DNA of 64,000 nt from Terriglobia bacterium. Lineage in GTDB: Bacteria > Acidobacteriota > Terriglobia > Bryobacterales > Bryobacteraceae. Numbering within the stretch: position 1 is the first letter of the stretch; the number at the start of each line of letters is the position of its first letter. A program made the position numbers and the translations under genes. The notes below the pieces were generated by a model that saw nothing but the letters and a program-made list of their open reading frames with translations, was not told the DNA's origin and searched no databases. The DNA is taken from NCBI GenBank assembly GCA_020073265.1, contig JAIQFN010000027.1:19523-83522 (forward strand), written 5' to 3'. Shown one piece after another: positions 1 through 10,559 of this stretch.

Positions 1-1
1 G

Positions 2-382
2 TTCTTTGCGATCTTCCGCAATCACTCCGAAGAGCGGCAAATCAACTCCTTCGTCGATCTGCTGCGCCGGCACGACTTTGCGGCCGCCTACCGGATGTGG
101 GGCTGCACCGATACGCATCCGTGCCCGGGCTACACGTTCCAAAAATTCCAAGAAGACTGGGGTCCCGCGAGCACGCACGCCGATGAGTCGACCGCCCAGA
201 TCGGGTTGTCGCAATCCTGCGGATCGGGAGTGGTCATCCGGCTGGACTACCAGGGGTCCGAGGAGCCGATCGCGCTATGGGTGGAACGCGACACCGGCAT
301 CGTCAGCTTTGCTCCCTGGGCCGAATGTCCGGGCCGTCACCTGCGCTTGGGCGCCTGGCTCAAATCGCTGTTCGGCCGCTAA
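2..382 (+). CDS. hypothetical protein, 5' end outside window
   Basis: The reading frame is open from the first complete codon of the window and ends at a TAA, giving at least 126 residues. The visible part begins FFAIFRNHSEERQ and ends LGAWLKSLFGR. An internal ATG at 95 is possible, but the open frame upstream of it suggests the true start lies outside the window. I do not recognise the family. There is no signal peptide or membrane segment in the visible part, and it holds several cysteines and tryptophans (WGCTDTHPCPG). It converges on the oxidoreductase gene and overlaps that gene's stop by 4 bases. Confidence 0.55.
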   Translation, partial: FFAIFRNHSEERQINSFVDLLRRHDFAAAYRMWGCTDTHPCPGYTFQKFQEDWGPASTHADESTAQIGLSQSCGSGVVIRLDYQGSEEPIALWVERDTGIVSFAPWAECPGRHLRLGAWLKSLFGR

Positions 383-1404
383 GGCACCACCACCACTTTG
401 CCGAACTGCTCCTTGTTCTCCAGGTGCTGATGCGCGGCGGCGATTTCCTGCATCGGATAGACGCGGTCCACCACCGGCTTCAGTTTGCCCTGAAAGACGA
501 ACTTGAGCACTCGATGCAGTTCGCCCAGCGTTCCCATGAAGGACCCCAGCAGCGCCTGGTGCTTGGTGAACAGCGGACGCAGGTCCAGCTTGACGTCGTA
601 GCCGGTGGTGATCCCGCAGGTGACCCAGCGTCCGCCGGAGGCCAGGCTGGCGGTGCTCCCGGCGAATGTCGCCGCGCCCACGTGCTCGAAGACCACATCC
701 ACGCCGCGCTTGCCGGTGAAGCTCTTGACCTCGGCCGCGATGTCCTGCTTGTAGTGATCGATCACGTGATCGGCGCCCAGCGCCTTGGCTTTGGCCATCT
801 TGGTCTCGCCCCCGGCGGTCGCGATCACGCGGCAGTGAAACAGCTTCGCGAGTTGCACGGCTGCCATGCCGACACCGCTCGAAGCGGCCAGCACCAATAC
901 GTCCTCGCCCGCCTGGAGTCCCGCGCGGCCGAACAGCATGTGCCAGGCTGTGAGAAAAACCAGCGGCGCGGCGGCGGCTTCCTCGAAGCCCAGGCTGTCG
1001 GGAATGGGAATGACGGCGTACTCGGGCGCGGTAATGTACTCGCGGTTGCCGCCCAGCACGCCGCTTCCGAACAGGGTGTATTGGCGGCACTGGTTGTCGT
1101 TGCCCGAAACGCATTGCTCGCATTGCCGGCAGCTCACGCCCGGCGCGAGCAGCACGCGTTGGCCGGGCTTCACTCGCCAGCACAGCTCGCCGACCGCGGT
1201 CACTTCACCGGAAATGTCGCTGCCTAAAATGTGCGGCAGCGTTTTCACCTTCGGCAGCCCCTGCCGTATCCAAAGATCCAGATGGTTCAGCGCGCAGGCC
1301 TTCACGCGCAACAGGACTTCATTCGGTTTAGGAGTGGGGACCTCGATGTCTTCATACTTCAAGACTTCCGGCCCGCCGTATTCGTGGATTCTGACGGCTT
1401 TCAT
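379..1404 (-). CDS. zinc-type MDR alcohol dehydrogenase / quinone oxidoreductase family protein
   Basis: This 341-residue protein is a medium-chain dehydrogenase/reductase, which moves hydride between NAD(P)H and an alcohol, enone or quinone. The N-terminal GroES-like half carries the HILGSDISGEV stretch and a four-cysteine structural zinc lobe (CRQCEQCVSGNDNQC). The Rossmann half has the dinucleotide-binding stretch LAASSGVGMAAVQLAKL near the middle and GVDVVFEHVG after it. The length is normal for the family and the protein is probably cytosolic. The exact substrate cannot be read from the sequence. It is divergent from the BrnT-like gene across 78 bases. Confidence 0.85.
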   Translation of the reverse strand: MKAVRIHEYGGPEVLKYEDIEVPTPKPNEVLLRVKACALNHLDLWIRQGLPKVKTLPHILGSDISGEVTAVGELCWRVKPGQRVLLAPGVSCRQCEQCVSGNDNQCRQYTLFGSGVLGGNREYITAPEYAVIPIPDSLGFEEAAAAPLVFLTAWHMLFGRAGLQAGEDVLVLAASSGVGMAAVQLAKLFHCRVIATAGGETKMAKAKALGADHVIDHYKQDIAAEVKSFTGKRGVDVVFEHVGAATFAGSTASLASGGRWVTCGITTGYDVKLDLRPLFTKHQALLGSFMGTLGELHRVLKFVFQGKLKPVVDRVYPMQEIAAAHQHLENKEQFGKVVVVP

Positions 1405-1482
1405 AGTCGAGTTTTCTATGATAGCGCGTCAGCCACAACTTGGTATTCTCTTTCAGACTCACGTATTCTTTAAGCGGATGCA

Positions 1483-1773
1483 ATGTCGCTGGTCTTTGAA
1501 TCGGACCAAGGCAAGGCTTGTGCGAATCTCCGCAAACACGGCATAACCTTTGATGAAGCGTCGTCAGCCTTCGATGACCCATTCGCCCGGATCTTCGTGG
1601 ACGAGGATCACTCCGGTGAGGAACTGCGCGAGATTCTCGTCGGCCATTCCACGGCAAATAGACTTCTGCTGGTGTGCTTTCGGGAAATGACCAAGGACCA
1701 CATCCGGATTGTGAGCGCCCGACAGGCCACAAAGAAGGAGCAACACGACTATGAAGAGAACGTCATCAGCTAA
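1483..1773 (+). CDS. brnT: BrnT family toxin (type II toxin-antitoxin)
   Basis: This 96-residue protein matches the BrnT pattern: NLRKHGITFDEASSAFDDP near the N-terminus, EILVGHS in the middle and IRIVSARQATKKEQHDYEE at the C-terminus. BrnT proteins are RelE-fold ribonucleases that stop translation and are neutralised by a partner antitoxin encoded just downstream. The size fits the family. The last 23 bases overlap a short basic reading frame that begins at 1751, which is the expected place for the antitoxin. Family assignment is by motif recognition; activity is inferred. Confidence 0.8.
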   Translation: MSLVFESDQGKACANLRKHGITFDEASSAFDDPFARIFVDEDHSGEELREILVGHSTANRLLLVCFREMTKDHIRIVSARQATKKEQHDYEENVIS

Positions 1774-1924
1774 GAAGACGACCACTACGGAGGCGGGCGA
1801 AATGCGGCCCGAATACAACTTCGATTACGCGAAGTCGAAACCCAATCGCTTCGCGAAGAAGACTCAAACCAAAATGCCGAAGCCGCACAAAGCTTCAACC
1901 GCGTTGCCGGCGCGGAGTCGATGA
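1751..1924 (+). CDS. short BrnA-like antitoxin
   Basis: The frame starts with ATG inside the toxin gene (23-base overlap) and gives 57 residues. It is rich in lysine and threonine and contains MRPEYNFDYAKSKPNRFA. That resembles the MRPEYDF stretch I associate with small antitoxins that follow BrnT genes. The usual C-terminal ribbon-helix-helix part of BrnA is not evident, so it may be a short variant or a truncated gene. Overlap with the toxin implies coupled translation. A GC-rich inverted repeat without a T-run follows at about 1946-1977. Confidence 0.6.
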   Translation: MKRTSSAKKTTTTEAGEMRPEYNFDYAKSKPNRFAKKTQTKMPKPHKASTALPARSR

Positions 1925-1977
1925 ACTCCGTGTAGCACCCTTGATGCCGCCGCTGCTGCCAGCAGCAAGACGGCGGC

Positions 1978-3807
1978 TCACCTGTACCCCGCCGCCTGCA
2001 GCTCGAACAACTCCGCGTAGCGTCCGCCCAACGCCACCAGTTGCTGGTGCGTGCCCTGCTCGATTACTTCGCCGCCGGCCAGAACCAGGATGCGGTCGGC
2101 CATCCGCACGGTCGAGAAGCGATGCGAAATCAGCACCGCCATCTTGTCGCGCGTCAGGTCGGCAAAGCGCAGGAACACTTCGTACTCGGCGCGCGCGTCC
2201 AGGCTCGCGGTGGGTTCGTCCAGGATCAGCACCTGCGCATCGCGCATGTAGGCGCGCGCCAGTGCGATCTTCTGCCACTGCCCGGCCGACAGATCCACGC
2301 CGTCCTCGAAACGCCGGCCCAGCATCTGCTCATATCCGCCGGCGAACTGCGCGATCAGCGGCTCGGCCAGGCTCTTGCGCGCCGCGCTCTCGATGCGCGC
2401 CTGATTCTCCAGCTCGTCGACTCTTCCCAGCCCGATGTTCTCGCGCGCCAGCATGTCGTAGCGCATGTAGTCCTGAAAGATCACGCCGATTTCGCCGCGC
2501 AGCGAGTCCACGTCGTACTCGCGCAGGTCGACGCCGTCCAGCAGGATCGCGCCCTCGGTAGGATCGTACAGCCGCGCCAGCAGCTTCACCAGCGTCGTCT
2601 TCCCCGCCCCGTTCTCGCCGATCAGCGCGATGCGTTCGCCCGCGTCGAAGCGGAAGCTCACGCCGCGAAGCACTCGCCGCTCCGACCCGGGATAGGCGAA
2701 CGATACGCCGCGAAATTCGAAACCCGAGCGGATGGGCCGCGGCGCCACCAGCGCATCCGGCCCCGACACAATGCCGGGCTTGGTCTCGAAGAAATCGAAA
2801 AGATCCTTGATGTACAGCGCCTGTTCCGCGATGTTGTTGAGACTCGAGAACAGGTTCTCGATCAAGCTGCGCGAGCGCGCGAACGCCCCCACCAGAAACG
2901 TGAGCGATCCCACCGTGAGCGCGCCCGCCAGCGTCCGCATCAGGATCAAAACGTAGGCGCCGTAGTATCCTGCGGTCGGCAGCAGATTCAGCAGCGATCC
3001 GCTCACCGCCCGCTTAATGGCCAGCGACTTGTTCTCGCGATAGAAGCGATCGAACAGCACGCGCGACCTCTCGGCCAGATACCGGCCCAGCCCGAAAATC
3101 TTCACCTCTTTCGCGCTCTGGTTGCTCGCGCCCAGCATGCGCAGATAATCCAGTTCGCGCCGCTCCGGCGTCCAGCGGTACAGGATCGAATAAGCCAGCA
3201 TCGCGAAACGCGTTTCGCCCAGGAACGCCGGGATCACGGCCGCCACCAGCAGCACCAGAAACCAGGGTGAAAACGTCACCACCGCCGCCGACAGCGACAG
3301 CAGCGTCAGGAACTGCTGGGCCATCCCGGCCAGCACCGCCAGCATGCCCAGCCGGGCCGTGGTCTGTCGCCGCGCCCGCTCCAGTTTGTCGTAGAAAACC
3401 GGGTCCTCGAACGAAACCAGGTCCAGATCCGCGGCATGTTCCATCAGGCGCAGGCTCACGTAGTTGGTGAACTTGTCGCCCAGCAGGCTGTCGCAAAGGT
3501 TGACTGCCCGCGAAAGCAGGTCGCTCAGCACCGCCAGCGTGATCTCATAGGCCAGCAGCACCCAGATCCGGTTCCCGCCCGTGGCATGGCCCGTAATCGA
3601 CCGCACCACCTGGTCGATAATCAGCTTTCCCACCCAAAGCTGGACTACGGGAATCAAAGCCGCGACCAGGCGTAGTACTACCGTCGCGCTGGTTACAGTC
3701 GCGCTGGTATCCCAGACCATTCGGAGCAGCGGAGGGACATTCCGGAGCGCCCGAATGCGGTCCCGCCAGGTAGCTGGCGCAGCGGCCTTGGGCTGATGAG
3801 GGTTCAA
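1978..3807 (-). CDS. ABC transporter half-transporter, fused permease and ATPase
   Basis: This 609-residue protein has an N-terminal exporter-type membrane domain (about residues 25-330) and a C-terminal nucleotide-binding domain. The latter shows Walker A GENGAGKTTL, signature LSAGQ, Walker B VLILDEPTASLD and the H-loop ISHRFSTV. It would work as a dimer in the inner membrane. The cargo is unknown; lipid, peptide or drug export are typical of the architecture. The annotated start is a TTG without a clear ribosome-binding site; an ATG at 3720 is an alternative that would lose 29 residues. A perfect 28-base palindrome lies 27 bases upstream, inside the probable leader. Confidence 0.85.
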   Translation of the reverse strand: MNPHQPKAAAPATWRDRIRALRNVPPLLRMVWDTSATVTSATVVLRLVAALIPVVQLWVGKLIIDQVVRSITGHATGGNRIWVLLAYEITLAVLSDLLSRAVNLCDSLLGDKFTNYVSLRLMEHAADLDLVSFEDPVFYDKLERARRQTTARLGMLAVLAGMAQQFLTLLSLSAAVVTFSPWFLVLLVAAVIPAFLGETRFAMLAYSILYRWTPERRELDYLRMLGASNQSAKEVKIFGLGRYLAERSRVLFDRFYRENKSLAIKRAVSGSLLNLLPTAGYYGAYVLILMRTLAGALTVGSLTFLVGAFARSRSLIENLFSSLNNIAEQALYIKDLFDFFETKPGIVSGPDALVAPRPIRSGFEFRGVSFAYPGSERRVLRGVSFRFDAGERIALIGENGAGKTTLVKLLARLYDPTEGAILLDGVDLREYDVDSLRGEIGVIFQDYMRYDMLARENIGLGRVDELENQARIESAARKSLAEPLIAQFAGGYEQMLGRRFEDGVDLSAGQWQKIALARAYMRDAQVLILDEPTASLDARAEYEVFLRFADLTRDKMAVLISHRFSTVRMADRILVLAGGEVIEQGTHQQLVALGGRYAELFELQAAGYR

Positions 3808-3834
3808 ATTCCAGTGTAGTGCCGTCCGAGACAG

Positions 3835-3862
3835 GAATGCTCACCCCTAGGGGTGAGCATTC
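3835..3862. promoter_or_regulatory. perfect 28-bp palindrome in ABC transporter leader
   Basis: The sequence is self-complementary over all 28 bases, with half-site GAATGCTCACCCCT. It lies between the proposed minus-strand promoter at 3967-3995 and the ABC transporter start at 3807. It could be an operator for a dimeric regulator, or in RNA a strong hairpin in the 5' leader. It is unrelated in sequence to the three palindrome families found elsewhere in the window. The function is inferred; the symmetry is directly visible. Confidence 0.6.
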
Positions 3863-3966
3863 GACATCATCTGCCTGAATTTACAGGCCCCCTGTTCTAC
3901 CAGGGCGATGTATGGGAGAATCAGATTCGACGGAAACGCAGCCGTCAAAACCTGTTTGTGATTCAG

Positions 3967-3995
3967 ATGATAGGGCGAGCAAGGTCGTGAGTCAA
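3967..3995 (-). promoter_or_regulatory. putative sigma-70 type promoter for the ABC transporter gene
   Basis: Read on the minus strand, TTGACT (3995-3990) is followed after 17 bases by TATCAT (3972-3967), a good match to a housekeeping promoter. The start of transcription would be near 3960, giving a leader of roughly 150 bases that contains the 28-base palindrome. The rest of the gene-free stretch 3808-4146 is comparatively AT-rich, and I see no coding frame in it. Confidence 0.45.
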
Positions 3996-4146
3996 GTGAA
4001 AAACTGGCGGACTCGAAATAGCACATACGTTATTGATTTATAAAGCACTTGCAGACTAAAGTCGGTTTACGAAATTCTGTGCAAGTCCTGTGGAATTCCG
4101 GTGGAAGCCAGCTCGCTTGGTTTCTAAGATGGAGAAATCCGGGGAG

Positions 4147-5042
4147 TTATTTGCCGCCCAGACGCAGCGTCGTCAGCGCGGTGCCAGCATCTGAATAGCC
4201 AAACCTTCGGGCGACCAAACGCAGCAACCCGAAGGCCAGTCCGGACACCAGACAGAAGCCTAGAACAATGCCCGCCAGCGTCAGAATCCCCAATACCATC
4301 TTGGCCGCCGTCTCGGGCTTGATCACCAGGGGAAGCGGCTCGTTCCAGGAAACGGACGCCTGGTAGTTCACCTGGGAAAGCAGCTTTTGGGCCTCGGCCG
4401 CGTCAGCCGGGGCCCCGTTGTCCGGCGGAAGCACCACCGCCACCAAGGGACCGGTTCGCTTCACCGCCGCCCCGGGAATCCCTTCGTAGGGGCCGGTCTG
4501 TTGCCGCGCGATCTGGGGCGTCGGATACGAAAATACGGCCAGGACCAGCTCGCCCTTAGGCGAATGATAGCGGGCCGTCATGCCTTCGGTTCCGAACTGG
4601 AGCGCCACCGCCGACTCACGGATCTGCGGCAGGTTGGCGTGCAATCCGGCCGGCCCCATGATGTAGCGTTCCGAGTGGGCGATCATCCCCTTAGCTGGCA
4701 GATAGCTCTTCAGCAGCGGCATCGGCGCGTGCGAAATGCGTGGCAGCGCGTCGGCCAGGCTGGCCAGATTCTTGGGGCACTTTCCCGAACACGTGATCAT
4801 GTAGTTGCCCACCAGCAGCGGATGCTCGCTGCTTTCGAGCGAGGCCGCGTATGCGCCGGTCGTATCCTTGTAGCGCGAAGCTTGAACTTTGAACGCGCCG
4901 TAATCGGCTTCTTCGGCCGCGTCACGCCCGTATTCGTCCAGGCCGGTGGCAGGCACTTCCGCAGCTGACTTCCGATCGTACGTGGCCAAGTGCTCGGGCC
5001 AGATCGCAGCGCCGGCGGAAGAGACGACGAAAACGGCGAGAA

Positions 5043-5058
<16 letters not shown>
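4147..5058 (-). CDS. DUF6599-like exported protein with C-terminal membrane anchor
   Basis: Starting at the ATG at 5058 gives 303 residues with an N-terminal signal peptide ([21 protein letters not shown]). A long soluble region follows, and one C-terminal transmembrane helix ([19 protein letters not shown]) is followed by a basic tail. A longer frame beginning at 5085 puts nine polar residues before the signal and is less likely. The soluble part ([20 protein letters not shown]) looks like the DUF6599 family I know from Acidobacteria. Its function is unknown. The start overlaps the last 16 bases of secA, so the two genes are probably co-transcribed. Confidence 0.7.
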
Positions 5059-7895
<2,837 letters not shown>

Positions 7896-7983
7896 AGGGA
7901 GCTGCTGTTACCATTCTAGCGTGGCTGGCGCATTCGTGCGTTGCGGCGGCACGAGCGCAGGTGGCGCGCCGGAAGGTAGTGCG

Positions 7984-8379
7984 CTAAATCTGTGCGCCTG
8001 GGGTACCTCTAAACCCACCAACTATCCAGGAGCCAAGCGCCATTAGCCCTCTGATGCATCCGTAGATGATGAGGGGAGGAACGAAAAGTGCCACCGGAAC
8101 TTCCCACAGTAAATTCCAGTCGCGATACAGCGTTAGCACGCCGTACAATTCTTGATCCTTTTTAATCGTGGCATTTAGTTGCGCGTAACACGTTTCATGG
8201 CCATCCGCAGCGGGAGCGTCCTCACAGAGACGGTAATAAGCTTGAGCCAAACTGAAAGCGTCCTTGCGCTGTTGGACCGCCAAGAATAATGGGAATGCGA
8301 CAACCCCGAATGCATAGACAATCCAGACAACAAATCCGATGCGCCTGAATCCGCGCCTGTAGTTCATGGGCGTGAGCAT
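7984..8379 (-). CDS. small hypothetical membrane protein
   Basis: With the ATG at 8379 (GGA-type ribosome-binding site six bases upstream) the product is 131 residues. Starts at 8409 or 8367 are also in frame. Two hydrophobic helices are clear: IGFVVWIVYAFGVVAFPLFL near the N-terminus and LLWEVPVALFVPPLIIYG near the C-terminus. Between them lies a loop with two cysteines (YRLCEDAPAADGHETCYAQ), which could be a periplasmic disulfide. I do not recognise the family. The gene lies in the less GC-rich stretch that runs to about 9.95 kb. Confidence 0.55.
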   Translation of the reverse strand: MLTPMNYRRGFRRIGFVVWIVYAFGVVAFPLFLAVQQRKDAFSLAQAYYRLCEDAPAADGHETCYAQLNATIKKDQELYGVLTLYRDWNLLWEVPVALFVPPLIIYGCIRGLMALGSWIVGGFRGTPGAQI

Positions 8380-8527
8380 ATCACGTCCATTCAGACAGCT
8401 CGACTCCATGCCCGGTGGGCAGCGCTCTAGATGTGTATCTCTGTCCTAGGCGCTTTCTTTCTTGGCTAGGCGTTTTCGGAGGATCTGAACGAACACGCTT
8501 ACGTCGACGTCAAAGCGCTCAAGAACT

Positions 8528-8662
8528 TCATGACTCTAGTTTACAGCAACAGGCTTGCTGTTTCAAAGAGCTATGTTGTGGTAACTCGACGGTCAGGATC
8601 AGCGCCCCGATTTCGAGCCGGATGCTGATCCCACGCCGTCGGCGTGTGACGATCAGTCGCAT
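8528..8662 (-). CDS. possible 44-residue small protein
   Basis: The ATG at 8662 follows a good ribosome-binding site (AAGGAGA, about six bases away). The frame runs 44 codons to a TGA. The product starts MRLIVTRRRRGISIRLEIG, is strongly basic at the N-terminus, and has a short hydrophobic run (IGALILTVEL) and a CCC cluster near the end. The first codons overlap an inverted repeat (CACGCC, GGCGTG) nested inside CTGATC and GATCAG arms. Translation is suggested only by the ribosome-binding site. No other gene is seen between 8380 and 8754. Confidence 0.35.
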   Translation of the reverse strand: MRLIVTRRRRGISIRLEIGALILTVELPQHSSLKQQACCCKLES

Positions 8663-8754
8663 TCTGTCTCCTTTCGCTTACCAGCATAGGCAATGGACAG
8701 AAAATAAACGTCTTACATCGTCGTAGCGTGTCTCGCTTTGTGTCTCACTTTGTC

Positions 8755-9480
8755 TCACCTGTCCTTCTTTCTGCGGACCATGAAGGAAAGCAGATCTTTT
8801 GTTTTGAATCTCCTGCGGGCGTAGTCCCCTACTGGCGTCAGCAGCTTGTCCGCAACATATCGATCCAGTGTTCTTAGTGTAACTCCGAGAGCCGTAGCGG
8901 CCTGTCTCTTGTTGACGATCTCTTTGTCTTTCAGAAGTTCTGGCTTCGGTTCGAGGAAACGGCGCTTCTTGTCTGCAGGAACCAATTCCGTAGAGGCCGA
9001 CGGCGACTCTCGCCCTGGAGGCCCCGCATTTGGCGATTGCTCCACTTTGAGCAGTAGGTCTTGATACGCCTTCCACTCGTTCGATTCCTCGATGATGTCT
9101 TTAACTTCTCGCGGGATATGGCCGAAATGGTCTGTCATCGGTAAGACAGGATAGTCTGGCCTGTCATATTCGGCATGAACGCGACTTAGCACCTGTCGCA
9201 GGAAAGTGCGAGCCTCTTGATCTATTCGGTCACTGAACCATGGAGCACTAGCTCGGTGGCCCAATATGCACAGTTCTCTTGCGAATGCTAAGAAAACCGG
9301 TAGTGCGTATACGTTCAGCACCTGCCGATTGCCGCAGGGGTCTGAACTGACATATAAGAGCCGTAGCTCAGGCTTAGATGTTCGGGCTGTACGTAGAGCG
9401 CGACTAGCTGCGATCTCTGCACTGATGACAGACTTTCGCGCGTCTCCAGAAAAGTCCGGTGGCAAGCTCGGAAGTTCCAT
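8755..9480 (-). CDS. hypothetical protein with C-terminal helix-turn-helix
   Basis: From the ATG at 9480 the product is 241 residues; a TTG at 9555 would add 25. The last 55 residues (VNKRQAATALGVTLRTLDRYVADKLLTP) form a MerR/excisionase-type helix-turn-helix followed by RRRFKTKDLLSFMVRRKKDR, so it probably binds DNA. The N-terminal 180 residues are not recognised. A hairpin lies just upstream at 9541-9580. The base composition is noticeably less GC-rich than in flanking genes, which suggests transfer. No neighbour identifies the element it came from. Confidence 0.55.
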   Translation of the reverse strand: MELPSLPPDFSGDARKSVISAEIAASRALRTARTSKPELRLLYVSSDPCGNRQVLNVYALPVFLAFARELCILGHRASAPWFSDRIDQEARTFLRQVLSRVHAEYDRPDYPVLPMTDHFGHIPREVKDIIEESNEWKAYQDLLLKVEQSPNAGPPGRESPSASTELVPADKKRRFLEPKPELLKDKEIVNKRQAATALGVTLRTLDRYVADKLLTPVGDYARRRFKTKDLLSFMVRRKKDR

Positions 9481-9540
9481 CGGGGCTCTTGCATCCAGCA
9501 AGGATGAAGGGCTACGATTGGGGTGTTCAGTTTCCCTATC

Positions 9541-9580
9541 GAAAGCCCCTGGCAATCCCTGCCGGGGTTTTCGTTTTTTT
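9541..9580 (+). terminator. intrinsic terminator-like hairpin on the plus strand
   Basis: A stem (GAAAGCCCC, one bulge, GGCA paired with TGCC, GGGGTTTTC; loop ATCCC) is followed by seven T residues. This is the form of a rho-independent terminator on the plus strand, yet no plausible plus-strand gene ends here. It may end an antisense transcript, or be the stem of a repeat at the edge of the islet. Confidence 0.5.
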
Positions 9581-9616
9581 TAGAACATCCATTCTATCGA
9601 TTTTATGGATCGACGC

Positions 9617-9892
9617 TTAGGACTGGTTTGACTCATCCCGTTTCTTTGGCCTTCCACCAGCCCGCGTCTTACGCATAGCCGCGATCTTCCGGAAGTATTC
9701 AGGGCCGCGCTCGGCTGTTGAAAGTCCGCCCTTGCGACCGCGCTTCACTGCGGCCGTCGTAACGGCCCTAGCGAGCCGTTCTGTGCGTTGTATGGCATCA
9801 GCGATGAGAGATCTGGATTGCTCTAACGTGGCCGCTTCTTGCGCCAGGCGCAACGTCCGGGACAGCTTCTCAAACGCGGCTTCGTGGCTCAT
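9617..9892 (-). CDS. small basic hypothetical protein with KGG-type tail
   Basis: The ATG at 9892 has a GAGG ribosome-binding site and gives 91 residues. The first half looks helical (EKLSRTLRLAQEAATLEQSR). The second half is basic and glycine-rich (KRGRKGGLSTAERGPEYFRK, then IAAMRKTRAGGRPKK), like the lysine-glycine repeats of some nucleic-acid-binding or stress proteins. The function is unknown. It belongs to the same less GC-rich islet as the helix-turn-helix gene and lies 136 bases upstream of that gene on the same strand. Confidence 0.5.
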   Translation of the reverse strand: MSHEAAFEKLSRTLRLAQEAATLEQSRSLIADAIQRTERLARAVTTAAVKRGRKGGLSTAERGPEYFRKIAAMRKTRAGGRPKKRDESNQS

Positions 9893-10012
9893 GCATGCCT
9901 CAAAGCTAACAGCAAGCGCCTTGTGGTTCAAGTGGCTCGTTTGGGCGAAGGACACAGAATTAGCGGACCACCCGCCGGAAAGCCAAACGATATCATGGAA
10001 CCAGGGGGTTTT

Positions 10013-10297
10013 ATGCGTAACTGGGGAATCCTGACGGCTCTGGTCCTGGCCGCTTCACTCGCCGCCTGCAGCCATCGCGACGTCCGCGACACCCGGCACG
10101 AAGTGCGCAAGGAGCTGGACGACGCCAAGCGCCAGATGCACGACAGCCTCAAAGAAGCGAACCGTGACGCTCGCGACGCCCTCCGCCAGGCGCGCGAGGA
10201 CGTCCGTGATGCGGTTCGGGATGCGCACCGCGAGGTGCGAGACGCCATCCGGGACGCGCGCCCCAACGGACGTCGCGACCCCGAAAGCGATCGCTAG
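10013..10297 (+). CDS. small lipoprotein with 11-residue charged helical repeats
   Basis: The ATG at 10013 follows AGGGGG and gives 94 residues. The first 19 form a lipoprotein signal with lipobox SLAAC, so the mature protein would be lipid-anchored at Cys19. The rest is almost entirely charged helix containing at least three consecutive 11-residue units: NRDARDALRQA, REDVRDAVRDA and HREVRDAIRDA. Hendecad repeats of this kind form amphipathic or coiled-coil rods. The function is unknown; a periplasmic or outer-membrane stress or spacer role is a guess. Confidence 0.6.
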   Translation: MRNWGILTALVLAASLAACSHRDVRDTRHEVRKELDDAKRQMHDSLKEANRDARDALRQAREDVRDAVRDAHREVRDAIRDARPNGRRDPESDR

Positions 10298-10461
10298 TAA
10301 ATTCGCGTTCACCGCCTTCACCGGCTCGGATCTATCGGCGCGTCTTGGGCTTCCGGACTCCCCGGCGCAGCGCCGCCCCAGGCGAGGCATATCATTTTCC
10401 TGATGGGAAGGTGACGCGCGATCGGGCCGCGACAATGCGAAATTACAAAACGAACCCAAAT

Positions 10462-10506
10462 GTGGCGCACGCACTCCTGCGTGCCGCGTTCACACTCGTG
10501 TGAACG
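10462..10506 (+). repeat. family A double-hairpin palindromic repeat, copy 1
   Basis: This 45-base unit starts GTGGCGCACGCACTCCTGCG and contains two hairpins: arms GCACGCA/TGCGTGC, then arms CGTTCACAC/GTGTGAACG. It lies 164 bases after the lipoprotein gene and shortly before the BlaI promoter. Near-identical units occur at 20628-20672, 21773-21815 and 62517-62561, with a shortened one at 26925-26948. It is the only copy not close behind a stop codon. Confidence 0.85.
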
Positions 10507-10530
10507 TATTTCACAGCAAAATATTTTCCC

Positions 10531-10559
10531 TTGACGCCCGTCGCGGCTTGTGCTAATTT
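10531..10559 (+). promoter_or_regulatory. promoter of the BlaI/M56 operon
   Basis: TTGACG at 10531-10536 is followed after 17 bases by TAATTT at 10554-10559. The -10 element lies inside the inverted repeats that look like the BlaI operator, so repressor binding would block RNA polymerase. Transcription would start near 10567, about 30 bases before the GTG start. Confidence 0.65.

Noticed and set aside
3785..3830. Possible tRNA T-arm (GGTTCAAATTCC)
   Set aside because: It is part of the ABC transporter N-terminal coding region and leader; no acceptor stem or other arms can be formed around it.
9541..9600. tRNA-like or attachment-site sequence at the islet edge
   Set aside because: The hairpin has no cloverleaf or anticodon arm, and no direct repeat of it was found at the other islet edge.
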